Below are positions 24,845-34,552 of a stretch of DNA of 64,000 bases, in pieces; the stretch's first letter is position 1, and every line of letters begins with the position of its first letter. The notes beneath the pieces are model-generated. The model was not told the origin of the DNA. It made no database searches and saw only the letters and a list, made by a program, of their open reading frames with translations. The position numbers and the translations under genes are program-made. Source of the DNA: Thalassobellus sediminis (GTDB lineage Bacteria; Bacteroidota; Bacteroidia; Flavobacteriales; Flavobacteriaceae); NCBI RefSeq assembly GCF_044386045.1, contig NZ_JBISCD010000039.1, positions 310,001 through 374,000 on the forward strand, read 5' to 3'.

Positions 24845-26275
24845 ATGACAATAAAAACTAATAAGATTTTTCTATATATTTTATTCTTTTGTGGAATATT
24901 TCTTGTTTCAGCTCAAGAAAAACCAAGAGTTTTTGTTTTAACAGATATTGAAAATGAACCTGATGATGCTATGTCAATGGTTCGTTTTCTAGTCTATGCT
25001 AATAATTATGATATTGAAGGATTAGCTGCAACAACTTCTGTGCATCAACAACATGAAGTCGCAACCTATCGCATCAAAGAAATAGTTGAAGCCTATAGTA
25101 AAGTAAGAGACAATTTAGAAAAACATGAACCTGGTTTTCCAACAGGAGATTATTTAAAATCTATAATTACTGAAGGGCTTCCAGAATATGGTGTAAAAGC
25201 AGTTGGAGAAGGAAAAGATTCTCCTGCTTCTGAATTGCTAATACAATCGATTGACAAAAACGATACTAGACCATTATGGGTAACTGTTTGGGGTGGGCCA
25301 AATGTATTAGCTCAAGCACTTTGGAAAGTGAAACAAACACGATCGGCTAAAGAGGTTGATAAATTTATTTCAAAAATTCGTGTTTATACTATTTCAGATC
25401 AAGATGATAGTGGTCCATGGATACGAAAAGAATTTCCAAACTTATTCTATATTGTAAGTCCTGGATTTAATGCTGGTGGCGGTTATCATCATGCAACTTG
25501 GAGCGGTATAAGTGGTGATTTTTTTCATGCGCGCTGTGATGGCGGAGACTTTACCATTGTTTCAAATGAATGGTTAGAAAAAAATATTAGAAAAAAAGGC
25601 CCGTTAGGTGCTGAATATCCACATTGGGATTTCTTAATGGAAGGAGATACACCTTCATTTTTATCATTAATTAATAATGGCTTAAACGATCCTGAACATC
25701 CAGAATATGGTGGTTGGGGTGGTCGCTATGAATTATACACGCCACGTTACCGCAAATGGCAGCTTTATCCAGAAAGCAGACCAATTTATTCTGATGCAGA
25801 AGATGAAGTATTAGGTATAGATAGTCGTTGGCATCTAGGAAATCATGAAACTATTTGGCGTTGGCGTGAGGCGTTTCAAAATGATTTTGCTGCAAGAATG
25901 GATTGGACAATCAACACCTTCGACAAAGCCAACCACCCTCCTATTGTTAAAATTGGCCACGACATAAATTTGACAACAAAAATAGGTGATCGCGTTAATT
26001 TAAGCGCAAAAGGTTCCACTGATCCAGATGGAGACGCCCTGTCATATAAATGGTTTTACTATAAAGAAGCCGGAACTTTTTCTGTTTCAAGTGCTCGTAG
26101 TGGACAACCCGTTGAAATTCAAAATAACGATCAGCAAAACGCTTGGTTTGCAGTACCAACAAAACGATTAGGAGGTGATGGTACAGGAACTATGCATATT
26201 ATTCTAGCAGTTACCGATCATGGTTCTCCTCGTTTAACACGCTATCAAAGAGTTATTGTTACAATAGAAAAATAA
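24845..26275 (+). CDS. Sde182 nucleoside-hydrolase-like protein with C-terminal domain
   Basis: This 476-aa secreted protein has a signal peptide ending in FLVSAQ. The N-terminal nucleoside-hydrolase-like domain begins PRVFVLTDIENEPDDAMSMVRFLVYAN, with HxW-containing blocks and GWGGRYELY in the middle. The C-terminal beta domain (about 375-476: PPIVKIGHDINL, STDPDGDALSYKWFYY, then MHIILAVTDHGSPRLTRYQRVIV) is PKD/Ig-like. It is a close paralogue of the 41383 protein. It directly follows the shared 38-bp element and is followed after 11 bp by the LamG-containing relative. Confidence 0.85.
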   Translation: MTIKTNKIFLYILFFCGIFLVSAQEKPRVFVLTDIENEPDDAMSMVRFLVYANNYDIEGLAATTSVHQQHEVATYRIKEIVEAYSKVRDNLEKHEPGFPTGDYLKSIITEGLPEYGVKAVGEGKDSPASELLIQSIDKNDTRPLWVTVWGGPNVLAQALWKVKQTRSAKEVDKFISKIRVYTISDQDDSGPWIRKEFPNLFYIVSPGFNAGGGYHHATWSGISGDFFHARCDGGDFTIVSNEWLEKNIRKKGPLGAEYPHWDFLMEGDTPSFLSLINNGLNDPEHPEYGGWGGRYELYTPRYRKWQLYPESRPIYSDAEDEVLGIDSRWHLGNHETIWRWREAFQNDFAARMDWTINTFDKANHPPIVKIGHDINLTTKIGDRVNLSAKGSTDPDGDALSYKWFYYKEAGTFSVSSARSGQPVEIQNNDQQNAWFAVPTKRLGGDGTGTMHIILAVTDHGSPRLTRYQRVIVTIEK

Positions 26276-26286
26276 AAAGTATAAAG

Positions 26287-28488
26287 ATGATAGATATTAA
26301 TAAAGTATTCTTTTTAAAATTTTCTCTCTTATTAGTACTAATAATTACAGGCTGTAAGAATAATGTTGAACTACCAAATATGTCTGCTCACATCCCTTTT
26401 GATGAAGGTGAAGGTATTGAAATAACAGAAATGATTAGTGGAACTAAAGGTTTACTAAACAATACAAATGAAGATTCTGTATGGGTATCAGGTGCTTTAG
26501 GAAGCGCTATACATTTTGATGGTGAAGATGACCATATTATTATACCAAATAATCCTGCATTCGATTTTGGTGATGAGGATTTTTCAGTTTCCTTTTTATT
26601 GAAATGGCCAAAAGGTGTAAAACCTTACTATGAACATTTACTAACCAAAGGAGATTACCAAGCAAGTGTTGAAGGAGAAACAGGAAAACGCTGGGAAATA
26701 ACATTTGTTGGTGGTAGAGGCGTTTGCTTTAATATTGATGATGACGTTAATAGGTCTTCTCTATTAGCACCTCTAGATGCATTCACAACCGGAGAATGGG
26801 TTCATGTTGTAATGGTTCGTGATACGAAAAACAAACAAATAAGAGCGTATGCAAATGGAGTGCTTCAAAAATCTATAAAACCATACGATAAATACTATGA
26901 TGGTATAGATAGAGTTGGTAATATTTCCAATCCACAAGATTTGTATATTGGTGATGCCAGCCGTTTAGACAATCCTTTTCTTGGTGAATTAGACGATATT
27001 AGAATATATAAAAGCGCTTTAACAACTCAACAAATATTAAGTATTTCTGAACAATCAAGAATTAAGGTGTCTGCAGAAGCTATAAGCTCAAAAACAAACG
27101 CATCAGAAAAACCACGAATTATTGTTACTAGCGATGGTGAAATAGACGACGAATGCTCTATGGTTCGATTTTTATTATATTCAAATGAATGGAATGTTGA
27201 AGGCATTGTTACTTCTAGCTCACAATACCATTGGCGTGGACATAAATGGGCAGGAGATGATTGGATTGATCCTTATCTTGAAGCCTATACAAAAGTATAT
27301 CCTAACTTAATAAAACACAGTAAAGAATATCCAACTCCTGACTATTTAGAATCTATTAATTTTCTTGGTAATGTTGATGCAGAAGGCGAAATGGATTCCA
27401 TTACTCCTGGTTCGCAACACATTGTAAAAGTACTTTTAGATGAATCAGACAACAACCCTATTTGGCTTCAAGCTTGGGGAGGCACCAATACTATTGCTAG
27501 AGCACTAAAAACGATTGAAGAAGAGCATCCTGAAAAAATGGAATCTGTTGCTAAAAAATTACGTTTTTTCTTTATTTGGGAACAAGATGATACCTATCAA
27601 AAATATATACGTCAGCATTGGGGGAAATATAATATTCAAACCATCATATGCGACCAATTTTGGGCTGTTGCTTACCAATGGGACAAAATAATACCTTCTG
27701 ATAAAATAGATTATTTTAAATCTAATTGGATGAAATCAAATATTTTAGAAAATCACGGACAACTTTGTTCTTTATATGAAGCCTATAAAGGTGGAAATGA
27801 TAATGAAGGCTTTAGAGCAGAAAACCATAAAAAGAAAGATGATTTTAGATCTGAAGGTGATTCTCCTTCTTTTATTTATACCATTCCAACAGGATTAAGG
27901 TCTTTACAGTCTCCTTCGCATGGAGGTTGGGGAGGTCGTTATAAAAATGTTAGAGAAAACACTTGGTTAGATCCTGTTCCTGAAGCTAATTACACCTATC
28001 CTGAAGGACGATGGTATACAAGGTCTGCATTTGGGCGAAGCTATATGCGTGATACATATCCTGAAAATCAAGATTTAATGCACGAATATTTCAAACCAAT
28101 TACGCGTTGGACAGATGCTTTACAAAACGATTTTGCTGCACGTGCCGATTGGTGTGTTAAGTCATTTGATGAAGCTAATCATGCTCCTATTGTATTACTT
28201 GACCATCCTTTAGATAGAAATACAAAAGTAGATAAAACCGTAAAACTTAGTGCTAAAGGAACTTATGATCCAGATGGCGATGAATTAACTTATAATTGGT
28301 GGCAATATGAAGAAGCAGACTCATACAATGGTAGTGTGGAATTTACTAATGCCGATAAGTTGAACGCTTCTTTCATTGTTCCTGAAGATGTAAAGAAAGG
28401 AGATACATTTCATATAATTTGTGAAGTAACAGATAATGGTTCTCCAAAACTTACAAGGTATCAACGTGTTATTTTTACTGTTAAATAA
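26287..28488 (+). CDS. LamG + Sde182 nucleoside-hydrolase-like lipoprotein
   Basis: The 733-aa lipoprotein has a lipobox in IITGCK (Cys near residue 23). Its concanavalin-like LamG domain covers roughly residues 35-255 (GSAIHFDGEDDHIIIPNN, FSVSFLLKWPKG, LGELDDIRIYKSAL). The Sde182-type domain follows from about 275 (PRIIVTSDGEIDDECSMVRFLLY), and an Ig-like C-terminal domain (KGTYDPDGDELTYNWWQYEE) closes it. The LamG part probably binds sugar. The catalytic loop has DGEIDDE instead of DIxxDPDD, so its metal site may differ from the paralogues. Confidence 0.85.
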   Translation: MIDINKVFFLKFSLLLVLIITGCKNNVELPNMSAHIPFDEGEGIEITEMISGTKGLLNNTNEDSVWVSGALGSAIHFDGEDDHIIIPNNPAFDFGDEDFSVSFLLKWPKGVKPYYEHLLTKGDYQASVEGETGKRWEITFVGGRGVCFNIDDDVNRSSLLAPLDAFTTGEWVHVVMVRDTKNKQIRAYANGVLQKSIKPYDKYYDGIDRVGNISNPQDLYIGDASRLDNPFLGELDDIRIYKSALTTQQILSISEQSRIKVSAEAISSKTNASEKPRIIVTSDGEIDDECSMVRFLLYSNEWNVEGIVTSSSQYHWRGHKWAGDDWIDPYLEAYTKVYPNLIKHSKEYPTPDYLESINFLGNVDAEGEMDSITPGSQHIVKVLLDESDNNPIWLQAWGGTNTIARALKTIEEEHPEKMESVAKKLRFFFIWEQDDTYQKYIRQHWGKYNIQTIICDQFWAVAYQWDKIIPSDKIDYFKSNWMKSNILENHGQLCSLYEAYKGGNDNEGFRAENHKKKDDFRSEGDSPSFIYTIPTGLRSLQSPSHGGWGGRYKNVRENTWLDPVPEANYTYPEGRWYTRSAFGRSYMRDTYPENQDLMHEYFKPITRWTDALQNDFAARADWCVKSFDEANHAPIVLLDHPLDRNTKVDKTVKLSAKGTYDPDGDELTYNWWQYEEADSYNGSVEFTNADKLNASFIVPEDVKKGDTFHIICEVTDNGSPKLTRYQRVIFTVK

Positions 28489-28578
28489 TAAATAAAATGA
28501 TTGTCAATACAATAAGATTTTTTGTTTATTTTTTTTAACAAAAACTTAGCACAAAGTATTGATCTAAAACTAACTACT

Positions 28579-30012
28579 ATGGCAAATAACAAAAATACAG
28601 TATCAAGACGTAAATTTATTAAGACTACCAGCGCAACAGTTGCTGGTTCTATGTTAATTTCTCCAGCATTTGCTAGTATAATATTAAATGATAATGTAAA
28701 GAAAAAGATTGCTTTGGTTGGAACAGGTATTAGAGGCATTACTTTTTGGGGTAAATTTTTAAATGAAGAATACTCAGATGTTGTTGAATTTGTGGGTCTA
28801 TGCGATATTAACCCTGGAAGAGTAGCTTTTGGTAAAGAATATATTGGTGCAGATTGTCCTGTTTACACCAACTTTGATGAGATGTTAGAAAAAACAGATA
28901 TCGACCTCCTTATTGTCACAACAGTTGATTCAACGCATGATGAGTTTATTATAAAAGGACTTGATAAAGGTATAGATATTGCTTCAGAAAAACCAATGAC
29001 TACCGATGAAGAAAAGTGCCAAAATATTATTGATGCACAACGTAGGTCTAAAGGAAAATTAATTAACGCATTTAACTATCGTTATGGTAAGTTATTTACA
29101 AAACTTAAAGAAATAATACAATCAAATGAAATTGGAGATCTTGTTTCTATTGATTTAAACTGGTACTTGAACACTTATCATGGAGCATCCTATTTTCGTC
29201 GTTGGCATGGGCTACGTCAAAAAGGAGGGACACTTTTACTACACAAAGCGGCACATCATTTCGATTTATTAAACTGGCTTATTGAATCTGATCCTGTTGA
29301 AATTCATGCGTATGGTGAATTAGAAAAATATGGCTCTAACAACCCCTTTAAAGGTGAAAATTGTAGAACCTGTGAGCATAAAAAAGATTGTAAATTTTAT
29401 TGGGATATCACGAAAGATGATAGGTATATGAAACTTTATGTGGCTAATGAAAAACACGATGGCTATATAAGAGATAATTGTTTATGGAGAGAAGAAATTG
29501 ATATTTTTGATAAAATGGTTGTACAAATTAAGTATGCCAATAGTGTACAGGTTAGTTATTCATTATCAACCTATTCTCCTTTCGAAGGTTTCCGTTTTGC
29601 TTTTAATGGAAAAGATGGTCGTTTAGAAACACATGAAGGTATTCCATGGCGTGATAATAATCAAGAAGATCAATCTAAAATACACGAAAAAGAGATGAGT
29701 CAATCAACCCACTCTAATGCTGAATTAAAATATCATGAAATTGTTTCACAACGAAACTTCGAAGATTATAAGCGTATAGAGTTTCCTTTTGTTCGCAAAG
29801 GACACTGGGGAGGTGATAAAATCATGTTTGATAAAATTTTTAGAGGTATTACAACCGATCCAAAATTACATCATGCTTCAGATGTTAGAGATGGTTCAAT
29901 GGCGGTTCTTATTGGAATTGCTGCACGAAAAAGTATTGATGAACAAAGACCTGTCAAAATTACTGAACTAACAGATTTGATTCCTCAGGTAAACAAATGG
30001 GGTACATCCTAA
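28579..30012 (+). CDS. Tat-exported Gfo/Idh/MocA-family oxidoreductase
   Basis: The 477-aa protein (start at MANNKN; a reading 57 bp longer is not supported) carries a twin-arginine signal, SRRKFIKTTSATVAGSML. The Rossmann motif VGTGIRGITFWG, EKPMTTDEEKC with the catalytic-region EKP, and a C-terminal alpha/beta domain follow. Such proteins are NAD(P)-dependent sugar dehydrogenases or glycosidases. The cluster CRTCEHKKDCKFYWD may bind a metal. Tat export implies the cofactor-loaded protein acts in the periplasm. It lies mid-operon between the Sde182 proteins and an aldo/keto reductase. Confidence 0.88.
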   Translation: MANNKNTVSRRKFIKTTSATVAGSMLISPAFASIILNDNVKKKIALVGTGIRGITFWGKFLNEEYSDVVEFVGLCDINPGRVAFGKEYIGADCPVYTNFDEMLEKTDIDLLIVTTVDSTHDEFIIKGLDKGIDIASEKPMTTDEEKCQNIIDAQRRSKGKLINAFNYRYGKLFTKLKEIIQSNEIGDLVSIDLNWYLNTYHGASYFRRWHGLRQKGGTLLLHKAAHHFDLLNWLIESDPVEIHAYGELEKYGSNNPFKGENCRTCEHKKDCKFYWDITKDDRYMKLYVANEKHDGYIRDNCLWREEIDIFDKMVVQIKYANSVQVSYSLSTYSPFEGFRFAFNGKDGRLETHEGIPWRDNNQEDQSKIHEKEMSQSTHSNAELKYHEIVSQRNFEDYKRIEFPFVRKGHWGGDKIMFDKIFRGITTDPKLHHASDVRDGSMAVLIGIAARKSIDEQRPVKITELTDLIPQVNKWGTS

Positions 30013-30063
30013 ATTAAATTGTAGGCACATAAGACAATATATTTGATAAATAGTTTTAAGAAG

Positions 30064-30894
30064 ATGATTAAAAATATAAATGATTGTACAATTTTAAACA
30101 ACGGGCTTAAAATGCCATGGCTGGGTTTTGGTGTTTTTCAAATAGAAGATGGAGCAAACGTAGAATATGCAGTTCGTCATGCATTAGATATAGGATATCG
30201 TAGTATTGACACAGCTTCTGTATATGGAAACGAAATTGGTGTTGGAAAAGCAATTAGAGATAGTGGCATAAAGCGTGAGGAAATATTCTTAACAACTAAA
30301 GTGTGGAATGATGACCAACGCAAAAAAAGAACTTTAGAAGCTTTTCAAGAAAGTTTAGATAGACTTGATACAGACTATGTCGACTTATATTTGGTACACT
30401 GGCCAGTTAAAGATTTTTACATTGAAACATGGAAAGTCATGGAGCAAATTTATAATAGTGGTCGTGCAAAATCTATTGGTGTTAGTAATTTTCTTATTAA
30501 TCATTTAAAAGACATATTAGGTAATTGCAAAATTGTTCCTAGCGTAAACCAAGTAGAGTTTCATCCTTTTCTTTTTCAACCTGAGCTATTAAATTTCTGT
30601 AAAGATCATAAAATTCAAATGGAAGCCTGGAGCCCTTTAATGCAAGGACATATTGTTTCAGTACCAACGGTTCAAGAAATAGCAAAAAAACATAAAAAAA
30701 CACCTGCACAAGTCACATTACGCTGGAACTTACAACATGAGGTTATTACAATTCCAAAATCAGTAAATCCTAATCGTATTGCAGAGAATTCTCAAATTTT
30801 CGATTTCGAGCTTTCTCAATCAGATATGGATAAATTAGATTCATTAAATCAATCGAAACATTTCGGACCAGACCCTGCTAATTTCAATTTTTAA
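30064..30894 (+). CDS. Aldo/keto reductase (AKR5/2,5-diketogluconate reductase-like)
   Basis: This 276-aa cytoplasmic protein has the AKR barrel: LPWLGFG-type opening (KMPWLGFGVFQ), catalytic Asp/Tyr in DIGYRSIDTASVYGNE, Lys in LTTKVWN, His in YLVHWP. The C-terminal NADPH loop is IPKSVNPNRIAEN. The ATG at 30064 is preferred to a TTG 21 bp earlier. Its place inside the pectin locus suggests reduction of an aldehyde or keto sugar released from pectin, but the substrate is not shown by sequence. Confidence 0.9.
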   Translation: MIKNINDCTILNNGLKMPWLGFGVFQIEDGANVEYAVRHALDIGYRSIDTASVYGNEIGVGKAIRDSGIKREEIFLTTKVWNDDQRKKRTLEAFQESLDRLDTDYVDLYLVHWPVKDFYIETWKVMEQIYNSGRAKSIGVSNFLINHLKDILGNCKIVPSVNQVEFHPFLFQPELLNFCKDHKIQMEAWSPLMQGHIVSVPTVQEIAKKHKKTPAQVTLRWNLQHEVITIPKSVNPNRIAENSQIFDFELSQSDMDKLDSLNQSKHFGPDPANFNF

Positions 30895-30930
30895 TAAAAT
30901 ATACAAACTAAACAACAAATACTTAAAAAA

Positions 30931-32397
30931 ATGAAATTCAATATTTTAATAATAGCTTTAGGGTTCTTTTTGCAACCTTATCTAATAACGGCTCAATCAC
31001 CATGGCAAGATCATGGGAAATTAGAAGTGTCATCAAACGGGCATTATATTCAACATAAAGATGGCAATCCGTTTTTATGGATTGGAGATACAGGTTGGGG
31101 TATGTTTCAACAACTTACCAGAGAAGAAGTCGACCTATATCTAGACAGCAGACAAGCTTTAGGGTTTACAGTCATTCAAGCAGTAGCACATTGGTCTCCA
31201 CATGGTGGTGGTTTAAGCAGAAGCCCTGATAATGCAGTGAATGCTTATGGTCATAGTCCTTTTACAGGAGATGAAAAACATCCAAATACATCAGAACCAC
31301 TCGTTGTTAAAGGTGGAAGCATGAATGCTCCTAATGATTATTGGGATCATGCAGACTATGTCATTAAAGCAGTAAAGAAGCGTAATATGTATTTAGCCCT
31401 TTTACCTTGTTGGGCATCTCAACTTGTTACAGGTACTCATGAATATACTACTGAAAAAGCCAAAATTTATGGCGCTTTTTTAGGCAAACGCTATAGTAAA
31501 GAACCTCACATTATTTGGGTTTTGGGAGGCGATACCAAAGCGCAATTTAGTGCTTATGACAAAAATCAAAAGTTTAGCGAATACGATTATCGTGATGTTT
31601 ATAGATCAATGGCTGAAGGTATTGTAAATGGTGTTACAGGTAAAAAACCTGCTTGGAACGAAAAACATACAGCTTGGGATGACGTGTTTTTTACATACCA
31701 CCCAAATGGAGATGCGCCTTATGGCTCATCGCAATGGTTTCATGATGATGTATGGCAAGATGTAAATGGTGTAGAAGTTTGGAAAGAAGTTAATGATGTA
31801 TATAGAACCATGTTAAATGACTATCAATTAACAAGTCCCGTGAAACCTAGTTTATTTCTAGAAGGATCTTATGAATATGGAACATATAAACATGACTGTG
31901 GTTGGGTAACTCCTGTTCGTGTTCGCAGACAGTTTTATCAAACTTACTTTGCAGGTGGTGCAGGACATACTTACGGTGCTGGTCCTATTTGGTCAATGAG
32001 AGGCAATGAAGGTGATTATAACTGTGGATATACTTGGCAGGAAGCATTAAATTTCCCAGCAGCTAAACAAGTATCGGTAATAGGAAAACAATTTTTAAAA
32101 GACCATAAGTGGCATGAATGGATTCCAAATGGTAATGTCATTTCTGGTGTTGGTAAAAATGAAAGTTTAAAAACAGCTGTAACTACCAAATCAAATGATA
32201 TGGCATTGGTATATTTTTCAAATAACTCACATTGCAAGGTTACTAATGTTTTAAATAAAAATGCCGAAGCCTATTGGTTTTATCCTAGAAATGGTAAAAA
32301 AGAAAACGTTACAGTATTTAAAGAAAACGAATCTAGAATAATGGCACCTCCATCAAAATGGGAAGATGCTATATTAATACTTAAAATTCAAGAATAA
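30931..32397 (+). CDS. DUF4038 glycoside hydrolase (GH140-like)
   Basis: This 488-aa secreted protein (signal ending YLITAQ) starts its catalytic domain with LEVSSNGHYIQHKDGNPFLWIGDTGW and continues DLYLDSRQALGFTVIQAVAHW, the typical DUF4038 barrel. It ends with the short beta domain that accompanies DUF4038 (KENESRIMAPPSKWEDAILIL). Characterised relatives in CAZy GH140 cleave apiose linkages in rhamnogalacturonan II. In this pectin locus a role on apiosyl or related decorations is plausible, but the exact specificity is inferred from family membership only. Confidence 0.8.
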   Translation: MKFNILIIALGFFLQPYLITAQSPWQDHGKLEVSSNGHYIQHKDGNPFLWIGDTGWGMFQQLTREEVDLYLDSRQALGFTVIQAVAHWSPHGGGLSRSPDNAVNAYGHSPFTGDEKHPNTSEPLVVKGGSMNAPNDYWDHADYVIKAVKKRNMYLALLPCWASQLVTGTHEYTTEKAKIYGAFLGKRYSKEPHIIWVLGGDTKAQFSAYDKNQKFSEYDYRDVYRSMAEGIVNGVTGKKPAWNEKHTAWDDVFFTYHPNGDAPYGSSQWFHDDVWQDVNGVEVWKEVNDVYRTMLNDYQLTSPVKPSLFLEGSYEYGTYKHDCGWVTPVRVRRQFYQTYFAGGAGHTYGAGPIWSMRGNEGDYNCGYTWQEALNFPAAKQVSVIGKQFLKDHKWHEWIPNGNVISGVGKNESLKTAVTTKSNDMALVYFSNNSHCKVTNVLNKNAEAYWFYPRNGKKENVTVFKENESRIMAPPSKWEDAILILKIQE

Positions 32398-32426
32398 AAT
32401 TATAAAAAATAAGGTTACATTTAAAG

Positions 32427-33794
32427 ATGAATAAATCAATATACTTTTTACTAGTTCTTTTTATAACGTTATCATGCGTTGTAATTAATGCACAAGAAAA
32501 CCAAACAGGTCGAATTCCACAATATGAAATTCCTTATACATATCCTTCAGAAGAAGGCATTAAAGACGTTTTAAATAGAATTAAAACTTACTACGAATCA
32601 ACAAGTCCACAAACCATAATTGATGAGAAAACGGGAGAAGAAATCACCAATTTTTCAAAATTCAATCCTAATGCTGTTCCTTCAAAAGGTTTTTCAAGTG
32701 AGTGGTCGTATACACATGGCGTAGTTTTATCTGCATTCAGTTATATTGAAGATGTTACTGGCGATAAAACATTCTTTTCTGATAACATAAAGTTTTATGA
32801 TTATGTTGTTAAACATTTACCCTATTTTAAGAATAATAAAGATAAAATTAAGAAGACTAAAATTGGTGGTTGGGGACGTATTTTAAATTTTCATGCTCTT
32901 GATGATTGTGGTTCTATTACTGCTGCAATGATTAAAACCTATTTAAAAACTAAAAATGATGATTATTTAGAGTTAATCAATCAAACAGCAGATCATATTT
33001 CAAATAATCAATTTCGTTTAGAAGATGGTACTTTAGCTAGAAACCGCCCACAATACAAGTCTGTTTGGGCAGATGATATGTATATGAGTGTTCCTTTTTT
33101 AACTAATATGGGAGTACTTACTGGCTATAATAAGTATTTTGATGATGCCGTAAAACAAGTGCTTCAAATGGCGAAACGCTTATACATTCCTGAAAAAGAA
33201 TTATTTGATCATGGATGGAATGTAACGTCTGGCGATTATGATCCTCGTTTTTATTGGGGACGCGCTAATGGTTGGGTGTTAATGTCTATGGCCGAATTGC
33301 TTAGTGCATTACCTGAAAACTATCAAGGAAGATATGAAATTTTACATTTATACCGTTCTATGATACGTTCATTGGCGAACCTTCAAGGAGGTGATGGTTT
33401 TTGGCATAATCTACTAGATAAAAATGATACTTATACAGAAACATCGTGTACCGCTATGTTTACTTTTGCAATAGCAAAAGGCATTAATGAAGGCTGGATA
33501 AACCATGTTTACGGACCTGTAGCTATTACTGGTTGGAATGCTCTTCAAACACGAGTACTAGAAAATGGTGCTGTAGATGGTACCTGTGAGGGCACAACCT
33601 TTGCTCACGATAATAGTTATTATTATCATAGAGGAAAAAGTATTTATGCAACCCATGGTTATGGTCCTACACTGTATGCTGGAGCTGAAATGATTAGTTT
33701 GTTACAAAATGATAACATTGAAGTAAAAAAAACTAAAGCTAATTCTCGTAATAGTACTTTTCATTATTTATTAAAAAGTGAATGGCCTAAATAA
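32427..33794 (+). CDS. GH105 unsaturated uronyl hydrolase (YteR/YesR-like)
   Basis: This 455-aa exported (alpha/alpha)6-barrel protein has a signal peptide ending VINAQ. The motif YWGRANGWVLMSMAEL is the hallmark of the family, and an Asp in ALDDCGS is the probable catalytic residue. GH105 enzymes remove the delta-4,5-unsaturated galacturonic acid left by polysaccharide lyases. It therefore should work downstream of the PL1 and PL10 lyases encoded in the same locus. It is followed after 25 bp by the response regulator. Confidence 0.88.
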   Translation: MNKSIYFLLVLFITLSCVVINAQENQTGRIPQYEIPYTYPSEEGIKDVLNRIKTYYESTSPQTIIDEKTGEEITNFSKFNPNAVPSKGFSSEWSYTHGVVLSAFSYIEDVTGDKTFFSDNIKFYDYVVKHLPYFKNNKDKIKKTKIGGWGRILNFHALDDCGSITAAMIKTYLKTKNDDYLELINQTADHISNNQFRLEDGTLARNRPQYKSVWADDMYMSVPFLTNMGVLTGYNKYFDDAVKQVLQMAKRLYIPEKELFDHGWNVTSGDYDPRFYWGRANGWVLMSMAELLSALPENYQGRYEILHLYRSMIRSLANLQGGDGFWHNLLDKNDTYTETSCTAMFTFAIAKGINEGWINHVYGPVAITGWNALQTRVLENGAVDGTCEGTTFAHDNSYYYHRGKSIYATHGYGPTLYAGAEMISLLQNDNIEVKKTKANSRNSTFHYLLKSEWPK

Positions 33795-33819
33795 AATTGA
33801 ATAATTATATCTTTATAAG

Positions 33820-34497
33820 ATGAAAATACTTGTAATAGAAGACGAACCTGAAATGAAAGGATTGATAAAACAATTCCTTGAAGACGAAAATTACGTTGTA
33901 GAAGTTGCTGATGATTTTAATTCAGGTTTAGATAAAATTGTATCCTATGATTATGATTGTATTCTACTAGATATTACATTACCTGATGGTAGCGGGCTCG
34001 ATTTATTACAAAAATTAAAAACCTTAAAAAAAGCAGATAGTGTCATTATTATTTCGGCAAAAGATTCTATTGAAGATAAAGTAAAGGGCTTAAACCTAGG
34101 AGCAGATGACTACCTTACCAAACCATTTCATTTAACAGAACTTAATGCAAGAATAAAATCTGTAATACGAAGAAAAAAAACAGACGGACAAACTTTTTTA
34201 GAATTAGAGAATGTTAAAATTAATATTGAAGAACGGTCAGTCCTTATAAATAATGAACGTGTAGAACTCAATAGAAAAGAATTCGACATTCTTGTTTTCT
34301 TTGGTATGAATAAATCCAGAATTGTAAGTAAATCGGCTATTGCAGAAAATATATGGGGCGATTATATAGACCAATCAAATGATTTCGATTTCATTTATTC
34401 TCAAATTAAAAATCTTCGAAAAAAGCTTCGTAACCATAGTGCAGAAATAGATATTAACTCCGTTTACGGAATGGGTTATAAATTGGTTATTAAATAA
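33820..34497 (+). CDS. OmpR-family response regulator
   Basis: The 225-aa protein has a receiver domain (1-120) with acidic pocket EDEPE and phospho-acceptor Asp51 in ILLDITLP, then Lys in TKPFHL. A winged-helix OmpR/PhoB DNA-binding domain (about 130-225: VELNRKEFDILVFF, VYGMGYKLVIK) follows. It probably controls the surrounding pectin genes together with the next-encoded kinase. Bacteroidetes usually use hybrid one-protein two-component systems or ECF sigma factors for this, so a split system here is notable. Confidence 0.92.
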   Translation: MKILVIEDEPEMKGLIKQFLEDENYVVEVADDFNSGLDKIVSYDYDCILLDITLPDGSGLDLLQKLKTLKKADSVIIISAKDSIEDKVKGLNLGADDYLTKPFHLTELNARIKSVIRRKKTDGQTFLELENVKINIEERSVLINNERVELNRKEFDILVFFGMNKSRIVSKSAIAENIWGDYIDQSNDFDFIYSQIKNLRKKLRNHSAEIDINSVYGMGYKLVIK

Positions 34498-34552
34498 ATG
34501 AAGCATTCATAACTAAACCTTCAATACATAGAAAAATAATAGATATAAACAG

